Positions 5,556 to 13,460 of a stretch of DNA of 31,505 bases are shown here, one piece after another. Within the stretch, counting starts at the first letter, position 1. Each line of letters begins with the position of its first letter. Where the stretch lies: contig JBBRTW010000019.1 of the NCBI GenBank assembly GCA_038244055.1, positions 1 through 31,505 of the forward strand, written 5' to 3'. Under the pieces are notes generated by a model. The model did not search any database and had not been told where the DNA came from. It worked only from the letters and a program-made list of their open reading frames with translations. The translations under genes and the position numbers were made by a program. The DNA is from DASPKW01 sp038244055 (GTDB lineage: Bacteria; Planctomycetota; Phycisphaerae; Tepidisphaerales; Tepidisphaeraceae).

Positions 5556-7499
5556 TCACGCCTCCCTCGCATAATACTCCTCCTCCAACTGCTCCAGCTT
5601 CTTCGCCAGTTCCGCCAATTCCTTCTGCAATCGCTGCGCGGCTCCGGCATCTTTGAATGTTTCCGGGTCCGCGAAATGTTCCTGGCACTCGGAAATCGCG
5701 ATCTCGGTATCGGTGATTTGTCGCTCCAGATCTTCGATGGTCAGGCGGCCAAAGGGGCGGAGATACGGGTTGTCTTTTCGTTTCCCATCGGCCTGCGACC
5801 CGCTTCGATCGGCCTGGCGTTTGCCGCCGCCGGCGGCGGATTCGGCTTTGGATCGCGCGGCTTCTTTTTCGGATTCGGCGGCGGCGTCGGCCGTGGTTTT
5901 CGCGTGCCACTCCGTGTAATTCCCGTCGAAATTGGCGATGGCGGGTGGATCGAGGATCAGCAATCGCCCGGCCACTTTATCCAGAAAATAGCGATCGTGG
6001 CTGACACAGAAAATCGTGCCTTCGAATCCCGATAAAGAATTCTCCAGCGCCTCGCGCGAGGCGATATCGAGGTGATTCGTCGGCTCATCGAGCAGGAGGA
6101 CATTCGGTTTATCGAGCAGCAACTGCGCCAGGCGCACCCGCGCCCGCTCGCCGCCGGAGAGCATGCCGATTTTCTTATCGACATCATCCCCCCGGAAGAG
6201 CATCGTCGCCAAAACATTGCGAAGCTCCTGCCCGGTGACCTGTCGATCGCTCAATACCTCTTCCATGATGGAATTGTCGGGGTGGAATTCCTCGATGCCG
6301 AGCTTCTGATCGTAGTAGCCGATATTGAGATTCGCGCCCCAGCGGATGTCGCCGCTATCGGCATCGCGCCGGCCTAGCAGCACTTCGAGTAGCGTGGTTT
6401 TTCCCGAGCCGTTCGGGCCGATGACACCGACGCGCTGGCCGCGTTTGACTTCGAAGCGGATGTCCTGCCAGAGGACTTTGCCATCGTAGGCTTTGCTCAG
6501 CTCGCGCACATCCAATACGCGATCGCCGGCGCGCTGGTCGGTCGAGAGCGAGAGGTTGATCTTGTTCTGCTGCGCCACGTTGGAGACGACCTGGTCGCTG
6601 CGCATGAAGCGCTCCAGGCGCGTGGCCCGGCCGCGCGCTTCCTTGGAGCGCTGCCCGGCCTGGAAGCGGCGGATGAATTCCTGCTGCTTCTCGATATCGG
6701 CCTGCTGCTGCTCGAATTGGCGGGCCTGGGTGAGCTCTTCCAGCTCGCGCTGTTTGACGAAGGCGGAGTAATTTCCCTTGTAGCTCTTGAGGCGGGCCTG
6801 GGTCAGCCAGACGATGCGGTTGCAGACGCGATCGAGCAGGAAGCGGTCGTGGCTGATGAGGACGACCGCGCCGGAGAAATCGTTGAGGTAGCGCTCCAGC
6901 CATTCGATGGCCGCCAGATCGAGGTGATTGGTCGGTTCATCGAGCAGAAGCAAATCCGGCTCGGCGATGAGCAGTTTGGCCAGGGCGAGCCGCGATTTCT
7001 GGCCGCCGGAAAGCGTGGAGACGGCCTGCTCCCAGATGGATTTGGCCAGGCCGACGCCATGGAGCGTGGCTTCAAGTTTATGCCTCCAGGCGTAGCCGCC
7101 GGCCAGGTCGAATTCATGTTGAACGGTCTGATAGCGGGCGAGGACTTTTTCGAGCGCTTCGCCGGCGTGGGCGGCCATTTCATGCTCGAGCTCGCGCAGG
7201 CGATGGGAGAGTTCATGAAGCTGGGCGAAGGCGAGCTCGGCCTCGTCGATGACCGTATTGGCCGGGTCGAATTGCGGGTCCTGGCGGAGATAGCCGACCT
7301 TGATGGATCGATTGGTTGAGGCGGTGCCGGCGTCGAGGGGGAGTTCGCCGACGAGGACTTTGAAAAGCGAAGTCTTGCCCGCGCCATTGTCGCCGATGAG
7401 GCCGATGCGCTCGCCGCGGTAGACATTGAGGTTAAGCTTGTCGAACAGAACGCGCTGGCCGAAGGTTTTTTCGATGTTGGTGAGCGTGGCGATGGGCAT
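5556..7499 (-). CDS. ABC-F family ATPase (Uup/EttA-like)
   Basis: The 647-residue protein has two ABC domains in one chain and no membrane segment, the ABC-F arrangement. The first Walker A is GDNGAGKTS (about 36-44), with signature LSGGQKSRLALAKLL and Walker B LLLLDEPTNHLD. The second Walker A is GPNGSGKTT (about 360), with LSGGERARVRLAQLL and LLLDEPTNHLD. A charged linker joins them, and the C-terminus has a basic stretch followed by a coiled coil ending in EEEYYAREA, as in Uup-type members. ABC-F proteins act on the ribosome; Uup has also been linked to DNA and ribosome quality. The exact subfamily is uncertain. The ATG at 7499 gives the usual beta-strand N-terminus. The gene converges with the Fur-family gene and is divergent from the next oxidoreductase. 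Confidence 0.92.
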   Translation of the reverse strand: MPIATLTNIEKTFGQRVLFDKLNLNVYRGERIGLIGDNGAGKTSLFKVLVGELPLDAGTASTNRSIKVGYLRQDPQFDPANTVIDEAELAFAQLHELSHRLRELEHEMAAHAGEALEKVLARYQTVQHEFDLAGGYAWRHKLEATLHGVGLAKSIWEQAVSTLSGGQKSRLALAKLLIAEPDLLLLDEPTNHLDLAAIEWLERYLNDFSGAVVLISHDRFLLDRVCNRIVWLTQARLKSYKGNYSAFVKQRELEELTQARQFEQQQADIEKQQEFIRRFQAGQRSKEARGRATRLERFMRSDQVVSNVAQQNKINLSLSTDQRAGDRVLDVRELSKAYDGKVLWQDIRFEVKRGQRVGVIGPNGSGKTTLLEVLLGRRDADSGDIRWGANLNIGYYDQKLGIEEFHPDNSIMEEVLSDRQVTGQELRNVLATMLFRGDDVDKKIGMLSGGERARVRLAQLLLDKPNVLLLDEPTNHLDIASREALENSLSGFEGTIFCVSHDRYFLDKVAGRLLILDPPAIANFDGNYTEWHAKTTADAAAESEKEAARSKAESAAGGGKRQADRSGSQADGKRKDNPYLRPFGRLTIEDLERQITDTEIAISECQEHFADPETFKDAGAAQRLQKELAELAKKLEQLEEEYYAREA

Positions 7500-7579
7500 A
7501 GGATTCAGTGCGGAACAACTCCAATTGGATGTTATCCGCCCTGCCGCGACAAACACAACGCCACCCAAAGGAGCATTTT

Positions 7580-8563
7580 ATGAAAGCCTGGCTGCTCGAC
7601 CGTATTGGATCGCTTTCGGATCTCCGCAAGGGCGATACTCCGGACCCCACACCGGCCGCCGGCGAAGCGCTGTTGCGGGTTGAGCTGGCCGCGATCAACC
7701 CGGCCGATCGATATCTGGCCGAGGGGCAATATCCGGCCAAACCCTCGTTTCCGCATATCCTGGGGCGCGATGGGGTTGGAGTGGTCGAGGCGGTCGGTGC
7801 GGGGGCGGGTGGGGTGAAGGCGGCGGACAGGCGGATCATTCTGCGTAGCGAGATCGGCGTGAATCGCCGCGGGACACTGGCGGAGCGGGTGGCGGTTCCG
7901 GTGGAGTCGTTAGCGCCGGTTCCGGCCGGTTGGAGCGCGGAAGAGTCGGCCGGGGCGGCGCTGGTTTATCTGACGGCGTATCAGGCGCTGACGATGTGGG
8001 GCGAGGTCGCGCCCGGCGTGCTTTTAGTCACCGGCGCATCGGGCGGCGTGGGGGTTGCGTGCGTTCACCTGGGGCGTGCGATGGGTTTTGAAATCATCGC
8101 ATTGTCGCGCAGTGAGGAGAAGTCGCGGAAGCTGGTGACGGAAGGGGCGAATCATGCGGTGGATCCGGGCGATGCGGTGTGGCCTAAGAAGGTGAAGGAG
8201 ATACTGGGAAAGAGGCGGGTCGATCTGGCGGTGGATAATATCGGCGGCGCGGGGTTCAATCAGATTCTGGAGACGCTGGGGGAGCGGGGGCGCGTGAGCT
8301 GCGTGGGGAGATTGGCCGGGCCGGTGCCGGAGCTCAATACGGCGAGCTTGTTTTTCAGGCGGATCAGGATTGGCGGGGTGAATGTCGGAGCATTCTCGGC
8401 GGCGGAGGCGCAGTCGGCGTGGGGGCGGATTGTGGAAATGCTCGCCAAGAGCGGGGCCCGGCCGATCGTGGATTCGGTGTGGGAATTCGGACAGTTGAGA
8501 GAAGCGTTCGAGCGGCTGGCGAAGGGGCCGATGGGGAAGGTGCTGGTGAAAGCGTCCGGGTGA
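7580..8563 (+). CDS. MDR-family NADPH:quinone oxidoreductase-like protein
   Basis: This 327-residue medium-chain dehydrogenase/reductase has a GroES-like N-terminal domain (about 1-120) containing AAINPADRY and GRDGVGVVEAVG. A Rossmann domain follows with the dinucleotide-binding segment VTGASGGVGVACV. The GHE-type zinc ligand is replaced by GRD and no structural-zinc cysteine cluster is visible, so it fits the zinc-independent quinone reductase/enoyl reductase branch. The substrate cannot be read from sequence. The ATG at 7580 has AAAGGAG about 6 nt upstream; an earlier in-frame start lacks this. It is divergent from the ABC-F gene with an 80-bp gap. Confidence 0.88.
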   Translation: MKAWLLDRIGSLSDLRKGDTPDPTPAAGEALLRVELAAINPADRYLAEGQYPAKPSFPHILGRDGVGVVEAVGAGAGGVKAADRRIILRSEIGVNRRGTLAERVAVPVESLAPVPAGWSAEESAGAALVYLTAYQALTMWGEVAPGVLLVTGASGGVGVACVHLGRAMGFEIIALSRSEEKSRKLVTEGANHAVDPGDAVWPKKVKEILGKRRVDLAVDNIGGAGFNQILETLGERGRVSCVGRLAGPVPELNTASLFFRRIRIGGVNVGAFSAAEAQSAWGRIVEMLAKSGARPIVDSVWEFGQLREAFERLAKGPMGKVLVKASG

Positions 8564-8582
8564 GGACCCATGAGAGGGCGTC

Positions 8583-8722
8583 GGGTGGCATGGGTAAGGC
8601 CATCGTTGAGTTCCATATTACCTCCCTCAAGGCGGAGAAGTGATCGATGCCAGATGACATTCGGAGCCAACTGGTAAGGGAGGCCCCACGGGTAAGGCCT
8701 TAGAGCCTTACCCATGCCACCC
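8583..8722. repeat. Nested inverted repeat between convergent genes
   Basis: GGGTGGCATGGGTAAGGC (8583-8600) is matched perfectly by its reverse complement at 8705-8722. Inside, 8690-8698 and 8705-8713 form a second 9-bp hairpin with a 6-nt loop, so two structures are mutually exclusive. A related element lies at 21253-21357. It fills the gap between convergent genes ending at 8563 and 8727 and may act as a two-way terminator. Confidence 0.85.
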
Positions 8723-8726
8723 AAAA

Positions 8727-11147
8727 TTACTTCGACGCGATTCGCCTCGTCGCGAATTCGCGGAGGAGGGGGATTTTTCCACCGGCCGCCAGCGCCAGGC
8801 CTTTGGCTTTATCCGCGCCGACGAGCGGTTCCAGGGCGTACCAGTACATCAGCGGGAGATTATGGTCATCGACGTCTTCAGCGTGGGCGATCAGGCCGCG
8901 CACGATGTCCCAGCGCTTCTCCACCGGCAGGCGGTCGGCGGCGCTGGCGAGATAGAGGCGGACGATGGGGGAAGGGTCTTCTTTGGCGAGGCGGGCGAAT
9001 TCGGCCAGGAGGGCAGGCGAAGGATTGCGGTCTTCGCAGGCGAGTTGAATGGCCCAGCCGCGGACGTAGGGGTCGGCGTGTTTGAGTTCTGGCAGGAGCG
9101 CAGTTTCGTCCGTGCCCCCCATGGCATGTAGGGTCCAGAGGTTGCGCAAATGTTGCGGAACTGATTCTTCCGGCCCGGCGGATTGCATGAGTCTTCTCAT
9201 ATCGGGGGCCATTTTGTCTAGCTTTCGTTCCTGAATCATTAGCCGGGCGCGGCGGCTGATGAAATCATTCTCGCTGGATTGCAGATGGATCAGGTGTTGC
9301 CAAAGGACTTTAGGATCCTTCAGCGTCATAAAGTTGGAGCTGTTGTCGAGCGAGGTATTCGGCCGCTCGCCGTTGTACGAGAACTTATACACCCGCCCAT
9401 TGCTCCGATCCCAGACCTCCTCCTTCGGCAGATGACAGGCCTGCTTGTCGTACCAGTCGATCGCAAAAACCGATCCATCCGGCCCGGTGCGGAAGGCGAT
9501 CAGCCGCGACCACTTATCGTTCATCTTCACGAAATCCGGGCCATGCGTGCCGATGTAGCCCGAGCCTGATTCCTTCAATATATCGTTATTAATACGATTG
9601 CCATGGATGTTGTCCATGAAAATCGTATTGTTGTAAATTTCCGGCCAGGCGCCGCCGTTGTAGATCAGCGCGCCGCAGTGCGCGTGCCCGCCGCCGGCGG
9701 CATCGGAGCGGTTGTTGCCGGCGTGCGGGCCGCTGGTGCCGGCCCAGTGGACGTGGTCGGCGATGGTCTTGATATCCTGGTAGGTGTAGGGGTTGAAATG
9801 CGGGCCGGCCTGGCGCTGATAGCGGCCGCCCTGGATCATATGATAGAGGTGGGGGATGACGCAGGCGGTGATGAAGGCCTGGCCGCGGTCGTTGAAATCG
9901 ATGCCCCAGGGGTTGCTGGTGCCGTGGGCGAAGGCTTCGAAGATCTTTTTGGTGGGGTGATAGCGCCAGACGCCGGCGTTGATGGGCGTGCGCTCGGAAT
10001 CGGGCGCGCCGGGCTTGCCGACTTTGGAATGGGTGAAGACGCCGTGGCAGCCGTAGAGCCAGCCATCGGGGCCCCAGGTGAAGGAGTTCAAGGTTTCGTG
10101 CGTGTCCTGATAGGCCCAGCCATCGAGGAGCACTTCGGGCGGGCCATCGGGTTTGTCATCGCCATTTTTGTCGGGGATGAAGAGCATCTGCGGGGCCTGG
10201 CCGACCCAGACGCCGCCGAAGCCGACTTCGAGGCCGGAGACGAGGTTCAGGCCTTCGATGAAGACGGTTTTCTTGTCGAACTTGCCATCGCCGTTGGTGT
10301 CTTCGAGGATGATGATGCGGTCCTTGCCCTGCCCTTCGGCCGCCTTCTTGGGGTAGTTGAGGGCTTCGGCGATCCAGAGTCGGCCACGGGCGTCGATGCA
10401 CATGGCGACGGGCTGGACGACATCCGGCTCGGCCGCGAAGACGGTGGCGGTGAAACCGGGCGGGAGGGTCATCGCCTTGACCGATTCCTCCGGCGAGAGC
10501 CCCGCGAATTTCACATCATCCACGGGAAGGGGCGGGCCTTTCACTTTGGCGACGGCCTGGTTCGGGAATTTCGGTTCGGCCGCGTGGAAGTGGAAATCAT
10601 CGAAGTTGAGATGGCCCCATCCGCCCGCGTTCTCATCGACCAGGCGGATGAAGATGGACTTGCCCTGGATCTTCTTCAGGTCGACGACCACCCGGCCAAG
10701 ATTTTCCACTTCGTTGCCGGCGGTCTTGAAGAAGACCGATTTGTCATCGGCCAATACGATCTCGGCGCGCGTGGTGTCCTTGGAACCGGCGGCGAAGAGG
10801 AAGGATGCCCAGGGCTGGGTGACTTTTAAGGTCGCGGAGGTGAGCGTGCCCGTCCCTTTGTCGTTGACGACTTCGTAGCCGCCGATCCAGTAGTTTCCCT
10901 GATGATTGGACTTCATATCGGTCCGCCGCGCGGCCACGAGGTCGCCTTTGACGGGCTGGCCGGTGAAGGCATCGCCGGTGGCGGTCCAATCGCGGAGGTC
11001 GCCGGTTTCGAAATCGAGATTGAGGGCCCGGCCATCATCCGACTTGGGGAGTATTCCCTTGAAATTGTCATCAGGCTCGGCGGCGAGAGTGGGATGGCAG
11101 AGCGGAAGCGATGTGAAGGCGAGGGCAATCAATACGATCACGCGCAT
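8727..11147 (-). CDS. Exported PVC-type membrane-bound dehydrogenase-like propeller protein
   Basis: This 806-residue protein has a signal peptide (cut near A23). A jelly-roll-like module (about 40-190) starts LDFETGDLRDW. A large NHL/propeller domain (about 215-620) follows, of the 'putative membrane-bound dehydrogenase' type common in planctomycetes; its LPPGFTATVFAAEPDVVQP opening is typical. Two Ca-binding-like loops (DTNGDGKFD and DKNGDDKPD) lie in it. A helical HEAT-like tail (about 640-800) contains YVRGWAIQLA. Many relatives end with a CxxCH cytochrome domain; I find no CxxCH here, so electron transfer would need a partner. The ATG at 11147 has GGAGG about 8 nt upstream. Substrate unknown; a role in extracellular sugar or polymer oxidation is a guess. 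It lies near a second propeller protein (13461-16148). Confidence 0.85.
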   Translation of the reverse strand: MRVIVLIALAFTSLPLCHPTLAAEPDDNFKGILPKSDDGRALNLDFETGDLRDWTATGDAFTGQPVKGDLVAARRTDMKSNHQGNYWIGGYEVVNDKGTGTLTSATLKVTQPWASFLFAAGSKDTTRAEIVLADDKSVFFKTAGNEVENLGRVVVDLKKIQGKSIFIRLVDENAGGWGHLNFDDFHFHAAEPKFPNQAVAKVKGPPLPVDDVKFAGLSPEESVKAMTLPPGFTATVFAAEPDVVQPVAMCIDARGRLWIAEALNYPKKAAEGQGKDRIIILEDTNGDGKFDKKTVFIEGLNLVSGLEVGFGGVWVGQAPQMLFIPDKNGDDKPDGPPEVLLDGWAYQDTHETLNSFTWGPDGWLYGCHGVFTHSKVGKPGAPDSERTPINAGVWRYHPTKKIFEAFAHGTSNPWGIDFNDRGQAFITACVIPHLYHMIQGGRYQRQAGPHFNPYTYQDIKTIADHVHWAGTSGPHAGNNRSDAAGGGHAHCGALIYNGGAWPEIYNNTIFMDNIHGNRINNDILKESGSGYIGTHGPDFVKMNDKWSRLIAFRTGPDGSVFAIDWYDKQACHLPKEEVWDRSNGRVYKFSYNGERPNTSLDNSSNFMTLKDPKVLWQHLIHLQSSENDFISRRARLMIQERKLDKMAPDMRRLMQSAGPEESVPQHLRNLWTLHAMGGTDETALLPELKHADPYVRGWAIQLACEDRNPSPALLAEFARLAKEDPSPIVRLYLASAADRLPVEKRWDIVRGLIAHAEDVDDHNLPLMYWYALEPLVGADKAKGLALAAGGKIPLLREFATRRIASK

Positions 11148-11258
11148 GGGGGATTCCTCCGGGTTGGAGGAGAATGATACCGCATGCGTGGGATATCATC
11201 GCGATCCGGCGCGGATTTAGACAGTGGGATATGAAAACGGGGAAATGAAAATGGGAAA

Positions 11259-11290
11259 ATGAAAACGCCCACGGAGGCGATCCGCGGGCG
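11259..11290 (-). terminator. Intrinsic terminator of the first PEP-CTERM gene
   Basis: On the minus strand a 10-bp stem with one mismatch (arms 11281-11290 and 11266-11275, loop 11276-11280) is followed by TTTTCATTTT. It begins 32 bp after the stop of the 11323-12108 gene, the expected place for a Rho-independent terminator. Confidence 0.75.
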
Positions 11291-11322
11291 AAAAGGACAT
11301 TCGAACGATTGAAGGTAGTGGA

Positions 11323-12108
11323 TCAGGCCTGACGGCGGGCGCGGCGCAGGAGGCCGATGGCGAGCAGTCCCAATGGGAGCAGGCCGGTGGGTTCGGGGAC
11401 CTGGGCCAGGTAGTCCATTTGAGTCCATCCGACCGTTCCAAAGGCCGGGACGGGGTCGCTGGCGGACGGGGCCGCCCCAAGATTCACGCCCGATTCACCG
11501 GGCAGAAAATCGCCGGAAAGCGATGAAGCGGGGATGGCCGCGCCACCAATGCCGCTCACGCCCTCGCTATCACAAATTTCTCCGATGAGGTGAACATCGC
11601 TATCGAGAGGCGCGATCACCACCGCGAATCGCGCGCCCTGGTCCGTCGTCGCGTCGGGGCGGTGGCCGACGGAATTCAAGGAGGCCACGCGAAATTCGGT
11701 TCGTCCCGTGTAATAAGTGACTGGATCGTTTGTGCTGGATCCTTCGAGCCTAATCGGTACGCCATAGACGGCGAACTGATCGCCGTCTTCTCCAATTTTA
11801 ACAAAGCTCGCCACTGGGTTGAAATCATTGAGGCCAACGCCGCCCAAGTTGGCGTCAACATAACCATTGTGATTATAGTCTCTGAACTGCATCAAGGGCG
11901 GGCCTCCACTTGACTGGATGCTGACGTCGACTCCCGTCAGATCCCGCGACCCGGATCCGCGCGTGTTAAGCGCATAGAATCGAAAGATGTGGTAGCCGGT
12001 CAACGAGCCCGTGCCCGTCTCCATCGTATGACTGATGATGAAACCCGCGCGGCTCTGCGCCGCAATACCCAGGACCACCGCCACGACCGCCCAATGTATT
12101 GCCCTCAT
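11323..12108 (-). CDS. PEP-CTERM sorting-domain protein, copy 1
   Basis: The 261-residue exported protein has a signal peptide (cut after SRA near residue 21) and a Gly/Ser/Asp-rich body that looks beta-rich. Its C-terminal sorting signal is VPEPTGLLPLGLLAIGLL followed by RRARRQA. PEP-CTERM proteins are cleaved and anchored or released by an exosortase and are often linked to extracellular matrix; no exosortase gene is in this window. The body resembles the 12399-13193 protein from its first mature residues (FIISHT, GTGSL-x-GYHIFRFYALNTR), so the two are tandem paralogues. The ATG at 12108 is preferred because the signal peptide starts there and GGCGGAGAGTC precedes it, as in the paralogue; the upstream frame is open but looks non-coding. 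Function unknown. Confidence 0.85.
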   Translation of the reverse strand: MRAIHWAVVAVVLGIAAQSRAGFIISHTMETGTGSLTGYHIFRFYALNTRGSGSRDLTGVDVSIQSSGGPPLMQFRDYNHNGYVDANLGGVGLNDFNPVASFVKIGEDGDQFAVYGVPIRLEGSSTNDPVTYYTGRTEFRVASLNSVGHRPDATTDQGARFAVVIAPLDSDVHLIGEICDSEGVSGIGGAAIPASSLSGDFLPGESGVNLGAAPSASDPVPAFGTVGWTQMDYLAQVPEPTGLLPLGLLAIGLLRRARRQA

Positions 12109-12198
12109 GACTCTCCGCCTCTCCGATTCCATGGCCTGAAGAACGGTGCCACCCAATGGCCCCGAGCCCGATTCTGGCCCTCCATCCCATGTTGCGTT

Positions 12199-12231
12199 CA
12201 ACGCTAATGGGCGGGTCCGGATAATTCCACC
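12199..12231 (-). promoter_or_regulatory. Upstream element shared by the two PEP-CTERM genes, copy 1
   Basis: Read leftward, the segment has GGTGG, TTAT, CGGACCC and CGTTG in the same order as 13284-13316. It starts 91 bp from the ATG, as in the paralogue. It may hold a shared promoter or activator site; it could also be residual similarity from gene duplication, since weaker matches continue towards the start codon. Confidence 0.45.
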
Positions 12232-12343
12232 GCCAACGCCGGGATTTCCGCGGTTATCATGCAATGCACATGAGTTGGATGTGGTGCGGAGGAATGAGTC
12301 GATCCACTCCCATTCAATAGAAATGCCATTCTCCGCGCGCGAC

Positions 12344-12372
12344 GCCGCCCGCGAAGGAATTTCGCGGGCGGC
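12344..12372. terminator. Strong hairpin downstream of the second PEP-CTERM gene
   Basis: A perfect 12-bp GC-rich stem (12344-12355 with 12361-12372) has a 5-nt loop. It begins 27 bp after the stop of the 12399-13193 gene. No T-run follows on the minus strand, so it may be an imperfect terminator or an mRNA 3' end stabiliser. Confidence 0.5.
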
Positions 12373-12398
12373 GAGGAGTTAAACTGGATCAAGTTGAA

Positions 12399-13193
12399 TC
12401 AGCATCGCCTGGGAACCCGGCGCACCAGCGCGAACGCCACGAGACCGAGCGGCAACAGACCCGCAGGTTCCGGCGCTGAGGCAATATATTCGGGAACTTG
12501 GAAGTAGCCGGGCGTGCCCGCGCCGACGGGTTCGCTGCCCTGGGGGGCGGCTCCAACGCCCAGTGAGTCACCGAGAGCCTGGCTTGAAACTGGCTCCGCG
12601 CCGGAAGCGGCGCTGACGCCAATCTCATCGGCGATCTGGCCGGAAAGTCGAACGCTGCTGTCGAGCGGAACGACGACCACGGCGAAGAGGGCTCCGGACC
12701 CGGTGGTGGCATCAGGGCGCAGGCCGGAAAGATTGACCGTGACGACGCGGAAATCCGTGCGCGGGGCGTAGAAGGCGACGGCATCGTAGGTCGGTGAACT
12801 GATGTTTGGAGTCAGTATCGGGACGTGTAAAGCGCCTTGCGATTGGAGATCGGAGCCGATCTTTACGAAGGTTCCGGTGGGGGTGACATCGCTGAGCCCA
12901 ATGCCATAAATATTGACGTCGTTGCGCTCGTCGGTGGGGGCCAGGTCCGCGATATCGTATTTGAACGGCTGGCCCAGCGATTGGAAGGTGAAATCCAAGC
13001 CGGCAAGCATAGTTGAGGTCGGATTCAGCCCGCTCCGCGTATTCAGGGCGTAGAACCGGAAAATGTGGTAACCGCTGAGTGAGCCGGTCCCGTCCGCGCG
13101 CGTGTGGCTGATGATAAAGTCCGCCCGGCTCGAAGCAGTCAAACACAAGATTACCGCAGCCGCGCAGCCCAAGGTCCGCTTCAATGTTCTCAT
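12399..13193 (-). CDS. PEP-CTERM sorting-domain protein, copy 2
   Basis: This 264-residue paralogue of the preceding protein has a signal peptide (cut after SRA near 24) and the same opening FIISHT...GTGSLSGYHIFRFYALNTR. Further shared blocks include TGTFVKIG, TDFRVVTVN and LRPDATT. The C-terminal signal is APEPAGLLPLGLVAFALV followed by RRVPRRC. The end of the hydrophobic stretch has Val-Arg-Arg as expected for exosortase substrates. The ATG at 13193 starts the signal peptide and is preceded by GGGAGGCGGAAGATC, close to the leader of copy 1. Tandem arrangement in one direction, each with its own hairpin downstream, suggests separate transcription units. It is divergent from the 13461-16148 gene. 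Confidence 0.85.
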   Translation of the reverse strand: MRTLKRTLGCAAAVILCLTASSRADFIISHTRADGTGSLSGYHIFRFYALNTRSGLNPTSTMLAGLDFTFQSLGQPFKYDIADLAPTDERNDVNIYGIGLSDVTPTGTFVKIGSDLQSQGALHVPILTPNISSPTYDAVAFYAPRTDFRVVTVNLSGLRPDATTGSGALFAVVVVPLDSSVRLSGQIADEIGVSAASGAEPVSSQALGDSLGVGAAPQGSEPVGAGTPGYFQVPEYIASAPEPAGLLPLGLVAFALVRRVPRRC

Positions 13194-13210
13194 GATCTTC
13201 CGCCTCCCGT

Positions 13211-13233
13211 ACATGCATGTATTGGCAATTGCC
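13211..13233. promoter_or_regulatory. Two adjacent 10-bp palindromes in the leader of the second PEP-CTERM gene
   Basis: ACATGCATGT (13211-13220) and GGCAATTGCC (13224-13233) are both perfect and 3 bp apart, 18-40 bp upstream of the ATG. They could be an operator or simply part of the leader. They are absent from the paralogue. Confidence 0.3.
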
Positions 13234-13283
13234 GGAGCGCCCGATGGCTCGATCGCGCATCGGCCCGACACGGCATGAGGCCA

Positions 13284-13316
13284 CAACGTTAACAGCAGGG
13301 GTCCGATAAAGCCACC
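13284..13316 (-). promoter_or_regulatory. Upstream element shared by the two PEP-CTERM genes, copy 2
   Basis: This is the counterpart of 12199-12231: leftward GGTGG, TTATCGGACCC and CGTTG, beginning 91 bp from the ATG at 13193. A one-base gap on each side aligns the copies. The rest of the divergent gap (13234-13283, 13317-13460) shows no clear feature. Confidence 0.45.
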
Positions 13317-13460
13317 GAAATCGACTGATTTTGATTGCGTTCATCATTCAGGAGGAACTACTGCCTCGCCCCACCTTCCCATGACCTCCATTCTGGATTC
13401 AACGAGTGCGGAAATCATGCGTAGTCCCGTGGTATCGCAAACTCATGGAGTAAGACGCTT

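Noticed and set aside
9603..10829. A 408-codon open frame on the plus strand opposite the propeller gene
   Set aside because: It is a mirror frame of a strongly supported gene (signal peptide, known domain) in GC-rich DNA, with Val/Gly/Asp-rich sequence and no domain.
12120..12150. Sigma-54-like TGGCAC sequence upstream of the first PEP-CTERM gene
   Set aside because: The -12 GC is missing at the right spacing (CA instead), and the paralogue lacks the site.
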